Source of the DNA: Rhodopila globiformis
GTDB taxonomy: Bacteria; Pseudomonadota; Alphaproteobacteria; Acetobacterales; Acetobacteraceae
Length of the DNA: 58,714 bases
Direction of reading: 5' to 3'
NCBI RefSeq assembly: GCF_002937115.1
Contig: NZ_NHRY01000148.1
Coordinates: forward strand, 1 to 58,714
The position numbers were made by a program, and so were the translations under genes. The notes beneath the pieces are model-generated. The model was not told the DNA's origin, searched no databases, and saw nothing but the letters and a program-made list of their open reading frames with translations. Positions 38,136 through 48,364 of this stretch are shown here, piece after piece; position 1 is the first letter of the stretch, and each line of letters begins with the position of its first letter.

Positions 38136-38873
38136 ATGACAACGCCGCAATTCCTGTCCTGGGCGGCCACGCATCCAAGCGCAGGCCGCTCGTACAACGA
38201 GGATGCGTTTGTTGACCGGCCGGCGCTTGGGCTATGGGCGGTCGCTGACGGGGCGGGGGGGCACGAGGGCGGGCAGATGGCCTCGGGCATGCTGCGGAGC
38301 GCGCTGGAAGCCATTCCCGAGTCTGTATCGGCCGCGGAACTTCTGGCCGAAGTGCGGGCAGGCATCGAAGCCACGCATATCTCGTTGCGCGCTTTGGCAG
38401 AGCGGGACGGGCGGCCGATCCTGGGCGCCTCCACGATTGTCGTGCTGATGCTGCGGGATGAGCATTTTGCCTGTCTTTGGGCCGGGGACTCGCGATGCTA
38501 CCTGCTGCGCGACGGCGTGCTGCAGCAGATTACCCACGACCACAGCCTTGTGCAGGAACTGGTGGACAGCGGTGCCATCCATCCGGAGGACGCGGAGGCT
38601 CATCCGCAGGGGAATGTGATCACCCGCGCTGTTGGTGCCGATATGGACGAACTGGTGCTGGACAAGGCGAGTAACCGGACCCAGCCGGGGGATCGGTTCC
38701 TGTTGTGCAGCGATGGGCTGTACAAGAGTGTGCCCGAAGTGGAACTGGCGCGTTTGCTGGCGGAGGATACCGGGGTGCCACCGACGCAAGCGATGATTGC
38801 CGCGGCGCTGGCGATGAATGCGAGTGACAATGTGACGGCGGTGGCTATCTTGATCGGCGGAAGACTTGAGTGA
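38136..38873 (+). CDS. pppA: PP2C-type protein phosphatase PppA
   Basis: The start ATG at 38136 follows AGGAGGAG. The 245-aa phosphatase has the PP2C motifs: SYNEDAFVDRP (metal-binding Asp), WAVADGAGGHEGG, LWAGDSRCYLLRDG and CSDGLYKSV, ending NASDNVTAVAILI. It reverses phosphorylation by PpkA kinases, so it should reset TssL/Fha after firing. Spacing to tagF is 54 bp. Confidence 0.92.
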   Translation: MTTPQFLSWAATHPSAGRSYNEDAFVDRPALGLWAVADGAGGHEGGQMASGMLRSALEAIPESVSAAELLAEVRAGIEATHISLRALAERDGRPILGASTIVVLMLRDEHFACLWAGDSRCYLLRDGVLQQITHDHSLVQELVDSGAIHPEDAEAHPQGNVITRAVGADMDELVLDKASNRTQPGDRFLLCSDGLYKSVPEVELARLLAEDTGVPPTQAMIAAALAMNASDNVTAVAILIGGRLE

Positions 38874-39031
38874 CCCGGTGTCACCGCCGATGCAGCGTGC
38901 CAGTCGGGTACCCTTCACCGCGGGAGAGCAAGTTACGATTGATGCTTTGGAATCCACAGACGAGTATTGGCCAAACAGCTATACGTTGGATGACGTTCCA
39001 CCAACTCGTGATACATAACCGGATTGAGATT

Positions 39032-39508
39032 CTACACCTTCGACATCTGCGTCAGATCATAACCCACCGTATCCGGACTCCCCTGCGTCTGCGGTGTCAG
39101 CCCTGTATATGTAATCATGATCTTGGTGAAGTTCAGCGACAACGACTCCGTCGGGTTATCACCTCCAGTGGACACGCTGTACCCGCTGATGCCGGTGTTC
39201 GACAACTTGTAGGTCAGAAACGTCGTGACCGTATCCTTCGTCGTCGAAGTCATTTTCAACATCACGTCGTTGGCAAGATTGCCCGCAACCGCGTCCTGAA
39301 ACAATTTATTGGAGGCGACGTCCATCACCTTTGTGACCGTGACCTCGCTGATGCTGGGCTCCGAACCTTCGCGCGATTCGGGTGAGCGTGACGCCGAACC
39401 GATCGCACGTCCGACGCCCCATTGCAGCGAGTGCAACTCGATCCACTTTTCGAAGCCCTTCGTGGTGACAGCCCCGTCGATGGATCCGTACTTCATGTAG
39501 ATCGCCAT
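39032..39508 (-). CDS. hcp: T6SS inner-tube protein Hcp (TssD)
   Basis: This 158-aa protein matches Hcp1-like tube proteins: MAIYMKYGSIDGAVTTKGFEKWIELHSLQWGVGR, then SEPSISEVTVTKVMDVASNKLFQ, and KYKLSNTG-like strands ending in TGLTPQTQG and YDLTQ. It is on the minus strand 30 bp behind clpV, so the two are probably co-transcribed. It converges with pppA across about 160 bp. Confidence 0.95.
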   Translation of the reverse strand: MAIYMKYGSIDGAVTTKGFEKWIELHSLQWGVGRAIGSASRSPESREGSEPSISEVTVTKVMDVASNKLFQDAVAGNLANDVMLKMTSTTKDTVTTFLTYKLSNTGISGYSVSTGGDNPTESLSLNFTKIMITYTGLTPQTQGSPDTVGYDLTQMSKV

Positions 39509-39538
39509 TGCGCCCCCCCTATCGCCGTAAGATCCAGT

Positions 39539-42178
39539 CTAGTGAATATCGTAGTAAAACGAACTCCGGCCGTCCACTCCGATCCGTATCATTTGTACGG
39601 CGGAGCCCTCGGCCAGCCGAGCCAGAACCAAGGCTGACAGTTCAGGCAGCAGCGTGCGCGACAGTATCTTCTCGATGTTGCGAGCGCCGGACGATGTCTC
39701 GGTGCATCGCGCCGCAATCGTGTCCACAACGTCGGGACCCCAGGCCAGGTCGGCCTTGTAGGCCTCCGTCACCCTCTGTCTGACGCGTCCCAACTGCAGC
39801 GTGACGATCTGCCTGATGATATCAGGCGAAAGCGGGAAATAGGGCACCAGCGTCACGCGCCCCAGGAAGGCCGGTTTGAAGTGTTTCATCAGTTCCGGCA
39901 TCAGGGCATCCGCCAATCCGTCCGCATCAGGCGCCGTGTCCGGGTCCGCGCACAGCCGGCCAATCAGGTCCGTAGCCGCATTCGACGTCATGATGATAAC
40001 GGTGTTCTTAAAGTCGATGTCGCGGCCTTCGCCGTCCTTCATGTTGCCCTTGTCGAACACCTGGAAGAACACATCCTGCACCCCGGGATGCGCCTTCTCC
40101 ATCTCATCCAGCAGGATCACCGAGTATGGCCGCCGCCGCACCGCTTCGGTCAGAATTCCGCCTTCGCCGTAGCCGACGTAACCGGGAGGACTTCCCATCA
40201 GCAGGCTGACTTTGTGTTCCTCCTTGAACTCCGTCATGTTGATCGTCGTCAGGTTCTGTTCGCCGCCATACAGCAGATCGGCCAGCGCCAGGGCGGTTTC
40301 CGTCTTTCCGGTGCCTGATGTGCCAACCATCAGAAAAACCCCGACCGGCTTTCGCGGATCCGTCAGCCCCGCGCGGCTTGTTCGGATCGATTGCGAAACA
40401 GCCTCCAACGCATGAGGCTGCCCGACGATCCGCCGCTCCATCGCCTCCTTCAACTGCAGCACCGTGCGGATTTCATTGGATCGCATCCGTCCGGCCGGGA
40501 TGCCGGTCCAGCTTGCGACAACCTCTGCCACCGCCTGTTCGTCCACAACCGGATGAATCAGCGGTTCCTCGCCCTGCAACGCATGCAGTGACCGGACAGT
40601 CTCGATCAGCCGGTTCCTCGTCGCGTCGGCCGTTCCCACGTCCGTATCGTTTTCGATAGTCCGGCGCAGTTCGGCCATCTGCGCAACCAGCGCCTTTTCC
40701 TGTTGCCAGCGATCGTACAGCGCGGCGCGGACATCGGAGAGTTCCGCCCGCTCCGTCTTCAGCGCCGCGCGCCTGTCTGCGTGGTCCTCGCCCGCCGCGG
40801 TCTCTCGCTCCAGGATACCCAGTTCCGTGTCGATCAGGCCAATCCGCCGCTCGCGGTCCTCGATCGGCGCCGGCACGGCGGCCTGGCTCATGGCCACGCG
40901 GGCACAGGCGGTATCGATCAGGCCGACAGCCTTGTCCGGAAGCTGCCGCGAGGGGATATAGCGTGCCGAAAGACGCACGGCGGCACTGACGGCGTCGTCC
41001 AGGATGCGGACCTTGTGGTGCTGTTCAAGCGTTTCGACCAGGCCGCGGATCATTGCCGTCGCAACCGGCTCCGACGGTTCCTCCACCTTCACCACCTGGA
41101 AGCGACGTGTCAGCGCCGCATCCTTTTCCACATACTTCTTGTACTCGGCCCAGGTGGTGGCGGCGATCGTCCGCAATTCCCCACGGGCCAGGGCGGGCTT
41201 CAGCAGATTGGCCGCGTCGCCTTGTCCGGCCGCGCCGCCCGCGCCGATCAGCGTGTGCGCCTCATCGATGAACAGGATGATCGGCCGTGGGCTTGCCTTC
41301 ACTTCGTCGATAACATTGCGCAGACGGTTCTCAAATTCTCCCTTTACACCGGCGCCTGCCTGCAGAAGGCCGAGATCGAGGCTGCGCACCGCGACGTCCT
41401 TCAGCGCGGGAGGCACATCGCCCTGGGCAATCCGCAGCGCAAAACCTTCCACTACGGCGGTCTTTCCGACCCCGGCCTCGCCCGTCAGCATCGGATTGTT
41501 CTGCCGCCGCCGGGTCAGGATGTCGATCACCTGCCTTATTTCCGTGTCCCGGCCCAGGATCGGGTCGATCCTTCCGGCCGCCGCCTGGGCGGTCAGATCG
41601 GTGGTGAACTGGTCCAGCGCCCCTGTGGCGGGCCGCGCCATGGCGTCGGACCCGCCGATCTCCGGTCCTGCAGCCTCCGGTCGTTGGCCGGTTGGCGCGG
41701 CCTCGGCACTGTTGGCGGTGATGGCGGCGAAATCACGCTTCAGCAGATCGGGCGGAATCTTCAGCAACTGGCTGGAGGCATCCCGCGCCCGGCGCGCCAA
41801 GGTTTCGTCGGCAAGCAAGGCCCAGATCAGATGCCCGGACCGGATCATCGTCTGCCCGAACTCCACCGAAGCCAGCAGCCACGCCTGCTTCGTGAGTTCC
41901 ACCAGTTCCGGCGCCAGCGACGGCGCGCGGCCATTGCCGGTCCGCATCCTGTCCAGCGCTTTGTTCAGATCCGCCGACAGCCGGCCGGAATCCACTTCGT
42001 AATGGCGCAGGATCGCGGCCACATCGCCGTCGGTCCGGTCCCACAACGTATGCAGCCAGTGTTCTATTTCGACATTGTAATGTGTGCGCGACAGGGTCAA
42101 CCCGGCTGCGGCTTCCAGCGCCCGGCGGCAGGGCTCGTTTAGTCTGGAAACCAGCTGTTTCAGGTCGATGCCGGCCAT
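39539..42178 (-). CDS. clpV: T6SS sheath-disassembly ATPase ClpV (TssH)
   Basis: This 879-aa Hsp100 protein has the ClpV N-terminal repeat domain (LSRTHYNVEIEHWLHTLWDR), the first AAA module with Walker A GEAGVGKTA, Walker B IILFIDEAH, a middle coiled-coil domain, and the second module with Walker A VGTSGTGKTE, pore loop GSPPGYVGYGEGG and sensor region ILLDEMEKAH. It recycles contracted TssBC sheaths. It is divergent from tssA across 263 bp that must contain both promoters. Confidence 0.95.
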   Translation of the reverse strand: MAGIDLKQLVSRLNEPCRRALEAAAGLTLSRTHYNVEIEHWLHTLWDRTDGDVAAILRHYEVDSGRLSADLNKALDRMRTGNGRAPSLAPELVELTKQAWLLASVEFGQTMIRSGHLIWALLADETLARRARDASSQLLKIPPDLLKRDFAAITANSAEAAPTGQRPEAAGPEIGGSDAMARPATGALDQFTTDLTAQAAAGRIDPILGRDTEIRQVIDILTRRRQNNPMLTGEAGVGKTAVVEGFALRIAQGDVPPALKDVAVRSLDLGLLQAGAGVKGEFENRLRNVIDEVKASPRPIILFIDEAHTLIGAGGAAGQGDAANLLKPALARGELRTIAATTWAEYKKYVEKDAALTRRFQVVKVEEPSEPVATAMIRGLVETLEQHHKVRILDDAVSAAVRLSARYIPSRQLPDKAVGLIDTACARVAMSQAAVPAPIEDRERRIGLIDTELGILERETAAGEDHADRRAALKTERAELSDVRAALYDRWQQEKALVAQMAELRRTIENDTDVGTADATRNRLIETVRSLHALQGEEPLIHPVVDEQAVAEVVASWTGIPAGRMRSNEIRTVLQLKEAMERRIVGQPHALEAVSQSIRTSRAGLTDPRKPVGVFLMVGTSGTGKTETALALADLLYGGEQNLTTINMTEFKEEHKVSLLMGSPPGYVGYGEGGILTEAVRRRPYSVILLDEMEKAHPGVQDVFFQVFDKGNMKDGEGRDIDFKNTVIIMTSNAATDLIGRLCADPDTAPDADGLADALMPELMKHFKPAFLGRVTLVPYFPLSPDIIRQIVTLQLGRVRQRVTEAYKADLAWGPDVVDTIAARCTETSSGARNIEKILSRTLLPELSALVLARLAEGSAVQMIRIGVDGRSSFYYDIH

Positions 42179-42441
42179 GTCGCTTCCCGTTCCACGGCAG
42201 TGATGCCAGATGACGGCATCTGGTCGCTCTTCTCAGTGATCTACACTATGTGCTAGGTGAAGAAGTTGTCCAGTGCCGAGTCACGCTGGCCGTCCCGGCA
42301 TCCAGCCCGGTGGACCCAGCCTCGTGAACCCAGTCCAGTGAACCGGTTCCGGAACGCGCGAACACATAGTCTGTGGAAGCACGTGGCCCTGTCGATCAGG
42401 ATGAAACGGCTTCGAGACAGGGGACGAAAGGACCAGGGATT

Positions 42442-43572
42442 TTGAACCTGCCGGAGGGATTCGATCTCGATGCGCTGTTGGCGCCGATCTCGCCGGACGC
42501 CCCGCAGGGTATCGACGTCCGGGAAGATCGTTCCGCACAATTGCTCTATAATCGGATGCGCGATGCCCGATCCGAAGCGCGCGCCGTGGAACGTGAGCTT
42601 GAATCCTACGATACCGGGATGTCCGCCTCGCCACCGGACCCCGCGCCTCTGTGGCGCATGTTGCGCGACCTTGGCACGCAATTGCTGACAGAGCGGACCA
42701 AGGACCTGGAAATCGCGGCCTGGCTTACCGAATCCTTGGTCCGCAGCAACGGCTTGCGTGGCCTTGCCGCCGGCAGCCATCTGATCGAAGGCCTGGCGAC
42801 CCGCTACTGGGATGTTCTGTATCCTTCGCCGGACGAATACGGCATGGAAACGCGCGTCGCGCCGTTGGCAGGGCTCTGTGGCCGTGGCGGCGCCGGTACG
42901 CTCGCCGCGCCGTTGTTCCGGCTTGTGCTGTTCCGGCGGCCGGACGGCTCCCCGGTGGCACTTTATCAATACCAGGCGTCCGCAAGACTGCCGACGATGG
43001 AACCGGCGGTGCGCCAGCAACGGATCGACGCCGGCATAATACCCTTTGAGGACCTCGAGAACGACGCGCGCACCGTCGGCCGAGCCTCGCTCGCCGAACT
43101 TTCCTCGGATGCCGCCGTGGCTCTCGCGTCCTGGAGCGCGATGGCCGCCGTCATCGACGCGAAGGCGGGCGCCGACGCGCCCGCGATGTCAAGTGTCCGT
43201 GACATCATCCAGGAGCTTGGCCAGATCGCAGGCCGATACGTACCGCAGGTTGCCCACGCGGACAGCTCCGCCGTCATGGACGTAAATGCGCATGCCGAAG
43301 CGCCGGATCAGCCGGCGTTGCCGTCATTGTCCTCGCAATTATCTTCGCCGCAAAATCTGACGCGGGACAGCGCACTGCAGATTCTCGATACGATTTCGGA
43401 CTTTTTCCGGCGGACCGAACCGCACTCCCCGCTTTCCTACACCCTGGCCGAGGCGGTGCGCAGGGCCCGAATGCCCTGGCTGGAACTGCTTGATGAGGTC
43501 ATCGCGGATCGCAGCAGCCGTGATGCTTTCCTGACAAACCTTGGCATCCGGCCACCGCCGTCGAACGAATGA
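42442..43572 (+). CDS. tssA: T6SS baseplate/cap protein TssA
   Basis: The protein has the ImpA N-terminal domain (LDALLAPISPDAPQGIDVRED, then DLEIAAWLTESLVRSNGLRGLA, GLATRYWDVLYPSPDEYGME) and ends with VRRARMPWLELLDEVI, the shorter TssA type. TTG at 42442 is taken as start because the family begins close to GFDLDALL; GTG at 42373 would add 23 residues and cannot be excluded. It opens the sheath-assembly operon. Confidence 0.9.
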   Translation: MNLPEGFDLDALLAPISPDAPQGIDVREDRSAQLLYNRMRDARSEARAVERELESYDTGMSASPPDPAPLWRMLRDLGTQLLTERTKDLEIAAWLTESLVRSNGLRGLAAGSHLIEGLATRYWDVLYPSPDEYGMETRVAPLAGLCGRGGAGTLAAPLFRLVLFRRPDGSPVALYQYQASARLPTMEPAVRQQRIDAGIIPFEDLENDARTVGRASLAELSSDAAVALASWSAMAAVIDAKAGADAPAMSSVRDIIQELGQIAGRYVPQVAHADSSAVMDVNAHAEAPDQPALPSLSSQLSSPQNLTRDSALQILDTISDFFRRTEPHSPLSYTLAEAVRRARMPWLELLDEVIADRSSRDAFLTNLGIRPPPSNE

Positions 43573-43738
43573 AACCGCCAGACGGCCTGCCGCCGGACTG
43601 CGGGATGACACATTTTCGCGTTTCTGCTCCGCGTCACTTGAATTTTCGATTTTCTTCCGTTGTTGACCGCATTGCATCACCCGCTAGTATCCTGCCACCT
43701 GGGAAAAAATGTGCCCCTAGCGGGCTGAACCATGGGAA

Positions 43739-44254
43739 ATGGGCATGAGTGGAAGCGTCCACGATAAACTGAGCCGGGTGCGCAAGCCGCGGGTTCACAT
43801 CACTTATGAAGTGGAAACTGAAGGCGCTCAGGTTGAGCGGGAACTGCCCTTCGTGATGGGCGTCATGGGCGATTTTTCCGGTGACCCAACCGCGCCGCTG
43901 CGCCCATTGGCGGACCGGAAGTTCATCCAGATCGACCGGGACAACTTCGACGATGTCATGGCCAGCATGATGCCCGGACTCAAGCTGAAGGTGGACAACA
44001 AACTGTCCGACGACGGCACGCAGATGGCGGTCGAACTCGCCTTCCGCTCGATCGAGGATTTCGAACCCGCGCGCGTCGCCCAGCAGGTTCCGGCGTTGCG
44101 CACACTTCTGGAGACGCGTGCCAAGCTGCGCGACCTGATGTCCAAGGTGGACCGCTCAGAGGAGCTTGAAAATCTCCTTGAGCAGGTTTTGCAGAACGAC
44201 AACGAAATGAAGGCGCTTTCCAGCCAGCTCGGCCTCGACAAGCAGGGGGATTGA
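43739..44254 (+). CDS. tssB: T6SS sheath small subunit TssB
   Basis: This 171-aa protein (or 169 aa from ATG 43745) carries the TssB features: [56 protein letters not shown] and a C-terminal helix ([20 protein letters not shown]). It pairs with TssC to make the contractile sheath. The stop is 4 bp from the tssC GTG. Confidence 0.94.
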   Translation: MGMSGSVHDKLSRVRKPRVHITYEVETEGAQVERELPFVMGVMGDFSGDPTAPLRPLADRKFIQIDRDNFDDVMASMMPGLKLKVDNKLSDDGTQMAVELAFRSIEDFEPARVAQQVPALRTLLETRAKLRDLMSKVDRSEELENLLEQVLQNDNEMKALSSQLGLDKQGD

Positions 44255-44258
44255 AGCA

Positions 44259-45752
44259 GTGTCGGGAACCCAGTCCGTACCCTCTGCAGCCGGCGCTCCG
44301 GCCGCCGAGACCGTCTCCATACTCGATCAGGTCGTATCTGCAACGAAGCAGACAGCCCCGGACCAGGCCCAGGATCTGGTCAGGAACCTGCTGGAACAGG
44401 CGATGGCCGGGACGGTCACGTTCGACAAGAATCTGACCCGTACCTTCGACAAGGCTATCGCCGCCATCGATCACAAGTTGTCGGCGCAGCTCAACGCGAT
44501 CATGCACGATCCGAAGTTCACGCAGTTGGAAGGAAGCTGGCGTGGGCTGCATCACCTTGTGCAGAACAGCGAAACCGGCACCAGCCTGAAGATCAAGGTG
44601 CTGAACATTTCCAAGCGTGACTTGTCCCGCGACCTGCAGCGCGCCGTGGAATTCGATCAAAGCCAATTGTTCAAGAAAATCTATGAGAATGAGTTCGGAA
44701 CCCCTGGCGGCGAGCCGTATGGTGCGCTGATCGGCGATTATGAGTGGAGCCAGCATCCGGATGATATCGAAACCCTGCGCCTGATATCCAACGTCGCGGC
44801 GAGCGCCTTCGCACCGTTCATCTCCGCGGCCGGACCGGGAATGTTCGGCTTTGAGTCCTGGACCGAGCTGTCCCGCCCGCGCGACCTCGCCAAGATCTTC
44901 GAGTCCGCTGACTATACGAAATGGCGCAGCTTTCGCGACAGCGAGGACTCCCGCTTTGTCAGTCTTGTCATGCCTCGCACCCTGGCACGGCTTCCATACG
45001 GAAGGGCGACGAAACAGATCGACGAGTTCGATTATGAGGAAGCGCCTCGGGACACATCCGGCGCGGCCAAGCCCTTGCAGCACGATGAATATTGCTGGAT
45101 GAACGCCGCCTACGCCATGGGCGCAAGAATGACCGACGCATTTGCCAGGTACGGCTTCTGTACCGCCATTCGCGGCGCGGAAGGCGGCGGCAAGGTCGAA
45201 AACCTGCCAACCCATGTCTTCATGTCGGACGATGGCGATCTGGACACCAAGTGCCCGACCGAAATCGCCATTACCGATCGCAGGGAATTCGAACTGTCGA
45301 ACCTCGGCTTCCTGCCGCTCTGTCACTACAAGAATACGGACTATTCAGTTTTCTTCGGTGCGGCGTCGGTACAGAAGCCCAAGAAATATGATCGTCCCGA
45401 AGCCACCGCCAATGCCGCCATCTCCGCTCGCCTGCCATATCTGATGGCCTCCGGCCGCTTCGCGCACTACCTGAAGGTCATGGCCCGCGACAAGATCGGC
45501 AGCTTTCAGGAAGCCGCCGATGTCGAAATGATGCTGAACCGCTGGATCGCCAATTATGTGAACACCAATCCAAATGCGGGCCAGGAGATGAAGGCGCAAT
45601 ACCCGCTGCGCGAAGCCCGCGTCGAAGTCAGGGAAATCCCTGGCCGGCCCGGGTCATACAACGCCATAGCCCATATCCGCCCCTGGCTGCAAATGGAAGA
45701 ATTGACGACCAGCCTACGCATGGTGGCCCGAATCCCGTCCGCCGCAGCCTGA
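44259..45752 (+). CDS. tssC: T6SS sheath large subunit TssC (first copy)
   Basis: This 497-aa TssC starts at GTG 44259. It has the canonical sequence: [46 protein letters not shown] helix, [17 protein letters not shown], and the C-terminal [17 protein letters not shown] and [22 protein letters not shown]. It should be the main sheath protein next to TssB. Confidence 0.95.
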   Translation: MSGTQSVPSAAGAPAAETVSILDQVVSATKQTAPDQAQDLVRNLLEQAMAGTVTFDKNLTRTFDKAIAAIDHKLSAQLNAIMHDPKFTQLEGSWRGLHHLVQNSETGTSLKIKVLNISKRDLSRDLQRAVEFDQSQLFKKIYENEFGTPGGEPYGALIGDYEWSQHPDDIETLRLISNVAASAFAPFISAAGPGMFGFESWTELSRPRDLAKIFESADYTKWRSFRDSEDSRFVSLVMPRTLARLPYGRATKQIDEFDYEEAPRDTSGAAKPLQHDEYCWMNAAYAMGARMTDAFARYGFCTAIRGAEGGGKVENLPTHVFMSDDGDLDTKCPTEIAITDRREFELSNLGFLPLCHYKNTDYSVFFGAASVQKPKKYDRPEATANAAISARLPYLMASGRFAHYLKVMARDKIGSFQEAADVEMMLNRWIANYVNTNPNAGQEMKAQYPLREARVEVREIPGRPGSYNAIAHIRPWLQMEELTTSLRMVARIPSAAA

Positions 45753-45783
45753 GCCCCGGCTTGCCGCCGGTGGGGCAGAGGAT

Positions 45784-47322
45784 ATGAACAAGGCGTCAGC
45801 TTCCAGTCACAAAGCGCCAGCCGAGCAAGGCGCCACCACGCGGCTTCGCGCATCCGTGCTGGCCGGGACGTTTGTCGGCCGTGCCGACGAAGATCTGGCA
45901 GAAATCTTCGCCACTTTCCTGTCTGCGGATCACCACGCCGCGCTGAAGCTATGGTTCGGCACCGAGCGGCCTGATGTCGATACAGTGGCAGTGCGAGGCG
46001 CCCTGGATCGCGACATTGCCGCGATCGACGCAATGCTGTCGGAACAGATCGATGCCATCCTGCATCATCCCGGCATGCTGCGACTGGAAGGCAGGTGGCG
46101 CGGCCTGTCCTGGCTGGTGAACGGCGCGGACCTGAACGCCCGGCTGAAGATCAAGCTGCTCAATGTCACCTGGCCGGAAATCTGCCGCGACCTCGATCTG
46201 GCGTTGGAATTCGACCAAAGCCAGCTGTTTCGCAAGATTTACGAGGAAGAATTCGGCTCCCCCGGCGGCGAGCCCTATGGGCTGATCATCATCGACCACG
46301 AAGTCCGTCATCAGGCCGGTGGCCACGCACGCAGTGACGATGTCAGCGCACTGGCATCGCTTTCCAGCGTCGCCGCCGCCGCCTTTTCACCGATGATCCT
46401 TGGTGCCTCGCCGGCACTGCTGGAAGTCGATCACTTTTACGAACTAGCCAATGTTCTGGATGTCACCGCGCCTTTACGCAATACCGACCACGCCCGCTGG
46501 CGCGGCCTGGGGACCCGAACCGACATGCGCTTCGTCGGCGTCGCCCTGCCGCGGATGCTCGCGCGTCCGCCCTGGCAGGATGACGGAACACGCGACGACG
46601 GCTTCCGTTACGCCGAATACGCGCCGGGCCCGGAACATCGCGTCTGGTCCAATGCGGCCTACGGGTTCGGGGCCGTCGTCGCCCGCGCGTTCGCCACTTA
46701 TGCCTGGCCTGCCGACCTGCGCGGCGTGGAAGTCGACCGGATCGGCGGTGGGCTCGTGCAGCACGCACCGGCGGAACCGTTCCGGACGGAATTCGATCTG
46801 GTCTGGCCTCGCATCCCGCTCGAGATTGTCTGGAACGATCGCCAGGAACGTGAGTTTGCCGCGAACGGCCTGATCCCGCTGGCATCCGTGCCCAACACCG
46901 AGGAACTGGTCTTCGGTGCCGTCGGCAGCCTGCTGATCCCGCCGCGCCGAACCGGCAGGAATGCGGCGCCGGTCAATGCCAACGCCCACGTCTCCTCGCA
47001 GCTCAATTCGATCTTGTGCGCATCCCGTTTCGCCCATTACCTGAAGCTGATGGGCCGGCAGATGGTCGGTTCGTTCCGGACTGCCGACGAAATCGAGCGC
47101 CAGCTGCAGGGCTGGCTTACCCGCTACGTCAATGGCAACCTGTCCGCCGCCGCGGAAAGCCGGGCGCGGCATCCCTTGGTCGCGGCACAGGTAGAGGTCC
47201 GGGAACAGATCGGCAGGCCCGGCAGCTTCGGCTGCATCGTGCGCCTCCAGCCGCACTATCAGCTCGATGATCTCGCGGCGACGTTCCAGCTCGTGACGGA
47301 TTTCGGCGGGGCACGACTATGA
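45784..47322 (+). CDS. Second TssC-like sheath protein (TssC paralog, ImpD type)
   Basis: This 512-aa paralog keeps the TssC plan ([77 protein letters not shown]) but is diverged and has a different N-terminus. Agrobacterium and Rhizobium imp clusters also encode two TssC proteins (TssC40/TssC41, ImpC/ImpD), where both join the sheath. It follows the first copy by 31 bp. Separation of roles is inferred from that family knowledge. Confidence 0.9.
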   Translation: MNKASASSHKAPAEQGATTRLRASVLAGTFVGRADEDLAEIFATFLSADHHAALKLWFGTERPDVDTVAVRGALDRDIAAIDAMLSEQIDAILHHPGMLRLEGRWRGLSWLVNGADLNARLKIKLLNVTWPEICRDLDLALEFDQSQLFRKIYEEEFGSPGGEPYGLIIIDHEVRHQAGGHARSDDVSALASLSSVAAAAFSPMILGASPALLEVDHFYELANVLDVTAPLRNTDHARWRGLGTRTDMRFVGVALPRMLARPPWQDDGTRDDGFRYAEYAPGPEHRVWSNAAYGFGAVVARAFATYAWPADLRGVEVDRIGGGLVQHAPAEPFRTEFDLVWPRIPLEIVWNDRQEREFAANGLIPLASVPNTEELVFGAVGSLLIPPRRTGRNAAPVNANAHVSSQLNSILCASRFAHYLKLMGRQMVGSFRTADEIERQLQGWLTRYVNGNLSAAAESRARHPLVAAQVEVREQIGRPGSFGCIVRLQPHYQLDDLAATFQLVTDFGGARL

Positions 47323-47395
47323 GACCGGCCACTCTGGCATTTGACCGTCGGACCGCAGGCTTCCTGGTGTCACGGCGGGTGCAGGCCGTTGCTGC

Positions 47396-47512
47396 AATGT
47401 CATGCCGGGCGCAGGCCCGGCATCCACACCTTGCGGTGCCGATACCGGCAGAAGGCGTGGATGGCGGCCTTCCCGACCTTCGCTGGGGACAGGATTCATC
47501 CACCATGACGAA
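47396..47512. repeat. Dispersed palindromic repeat between the tssC paralog and tagJ
   Basis: The copy contains ATGCCGGG-cgcagg-CCCGGCAT (47402-47423) followed by CCACACC...GGCGTGGATGGCGG, matching the dispersed family. It fills most of the 244-bp gap between the two genes. Confidence 0.6.
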
Positions 47513-47566
47513 TTGGCAGCGGCCGGGATCAACGGCTGTTGGTATGAGAGAGCAGGATATCGTTCC

Positions 47567-48364
47567 ATGAGCGATGAGACCGTCGCATCGTTGCTGCGGC
47601 AGGGCCGGCTGGCTGACGCCATCGGCGCGGCGCAGGCCACCGTTCGCAAGGCGCCCACCAATCTCGACGCCCGGGTGCTGCTGGCCGAACTGCTGCTGGC
47701 GGCTGGTAATCTGGAACGGGCCGATGTGCTGATGGACGCAGCCGCGGCGGTGGATGCGACCGCGTCGCTGGTTGCCGCCGAGTTCCGCCAGCTCATCCGT
47801 GCCGAAACCGCGCGCCGGCAATTGTTCCAGGATGGCCGCTTGCCGGAATTCCTGTCCGGTCCAACGCCCGCGCAGCGGCTTCAGCTTGCCGCCATTGTCG
47901 CGATGCAGGCCGGGGATGGAACCGAAGCCGCCCGTCAGTCGGACCTGGCCGAGGCGACGCGCCCGCGCGTTCCGGGCTACGCGGGCGACGCCACGTTCGA
48001 CGATTTCCGGGATGCCGATGACCTTCTGGCGGGCAGCCTGGAAGTGCTGACCACGACAGGCAAATACTTCTGGATCCCGACCGAGAGGGTCACCAGCGCG
48101 GTCTTCCATCCGCCGGCCCGGTTGCGGGACCTGATCTGGCGCCGCGTGTCCATGGCCGTGGCCGAGGGGCCGGAGGGCGATGTCTATATGCCTGTCATCT
48201 ACCCGGTCGCCGATGCGGTTTCCGATCTGCAGCGTCTCGGGCGGGAAACCGATTGGCGCGAAATGCCCGGCGGCCTTGTGCGCGGGGTAGGCCAGAAACT
48301 GTTTCTCGCCGGAGAGGACGGCATTGATGCCATGGCCCTGACAGCCCTGCGGTTCGGCGCATGA
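47567..48364 (+). CDS. tagJ: T6SS accessory protein TagJ (ImpE)
   Basis: The start is ATG 47567, giving 265 aa. The N-terminal part is TPR-like (LLRQGRLADAIGAAQATVRKAP, LLAELLLAAGNLERADVLMDAA) and the C-terminal domain has the ImpE signature (VLTTTGKYFWIPTERVTSAVFHPPARLRDLIWRR). In other bacteria TagJ contacts the TssB sheath N-terminus and assists ClpV. The tssE start overlaps its stop by 4 bp. Confidence 0.9.
   Translation: MSDETVASLLRQGRLADAIGAAQATVRKAPTNLDARVLLAELLLAAGNLERADVLMDAAAAVDATASLVAAEFRQLIRAETARRQLFQDGRLPEFLSGPTPAQRLQLAAIVAMQAGDGTEAARQSDLAEATRPRVPGYAGDATFDDFRDADDLLAGSLEVLTTTGKYFWIPTERVTSAVFHPPARLRDLIWRRVSMAVAEGPEGDVYMPVIYPVADAVSDLQRLGRETDWREMPGGLVRGVGQKLFLAGEDGIDAMALTALRFGA

Noticed and set aside
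42672-42685. Sigma-54-like promoter TGGCACG...TTGC
   Set aside because: The GG and GC elements are one base too close (9 instead of 10 between them), and it lies inside the tssA coding region.
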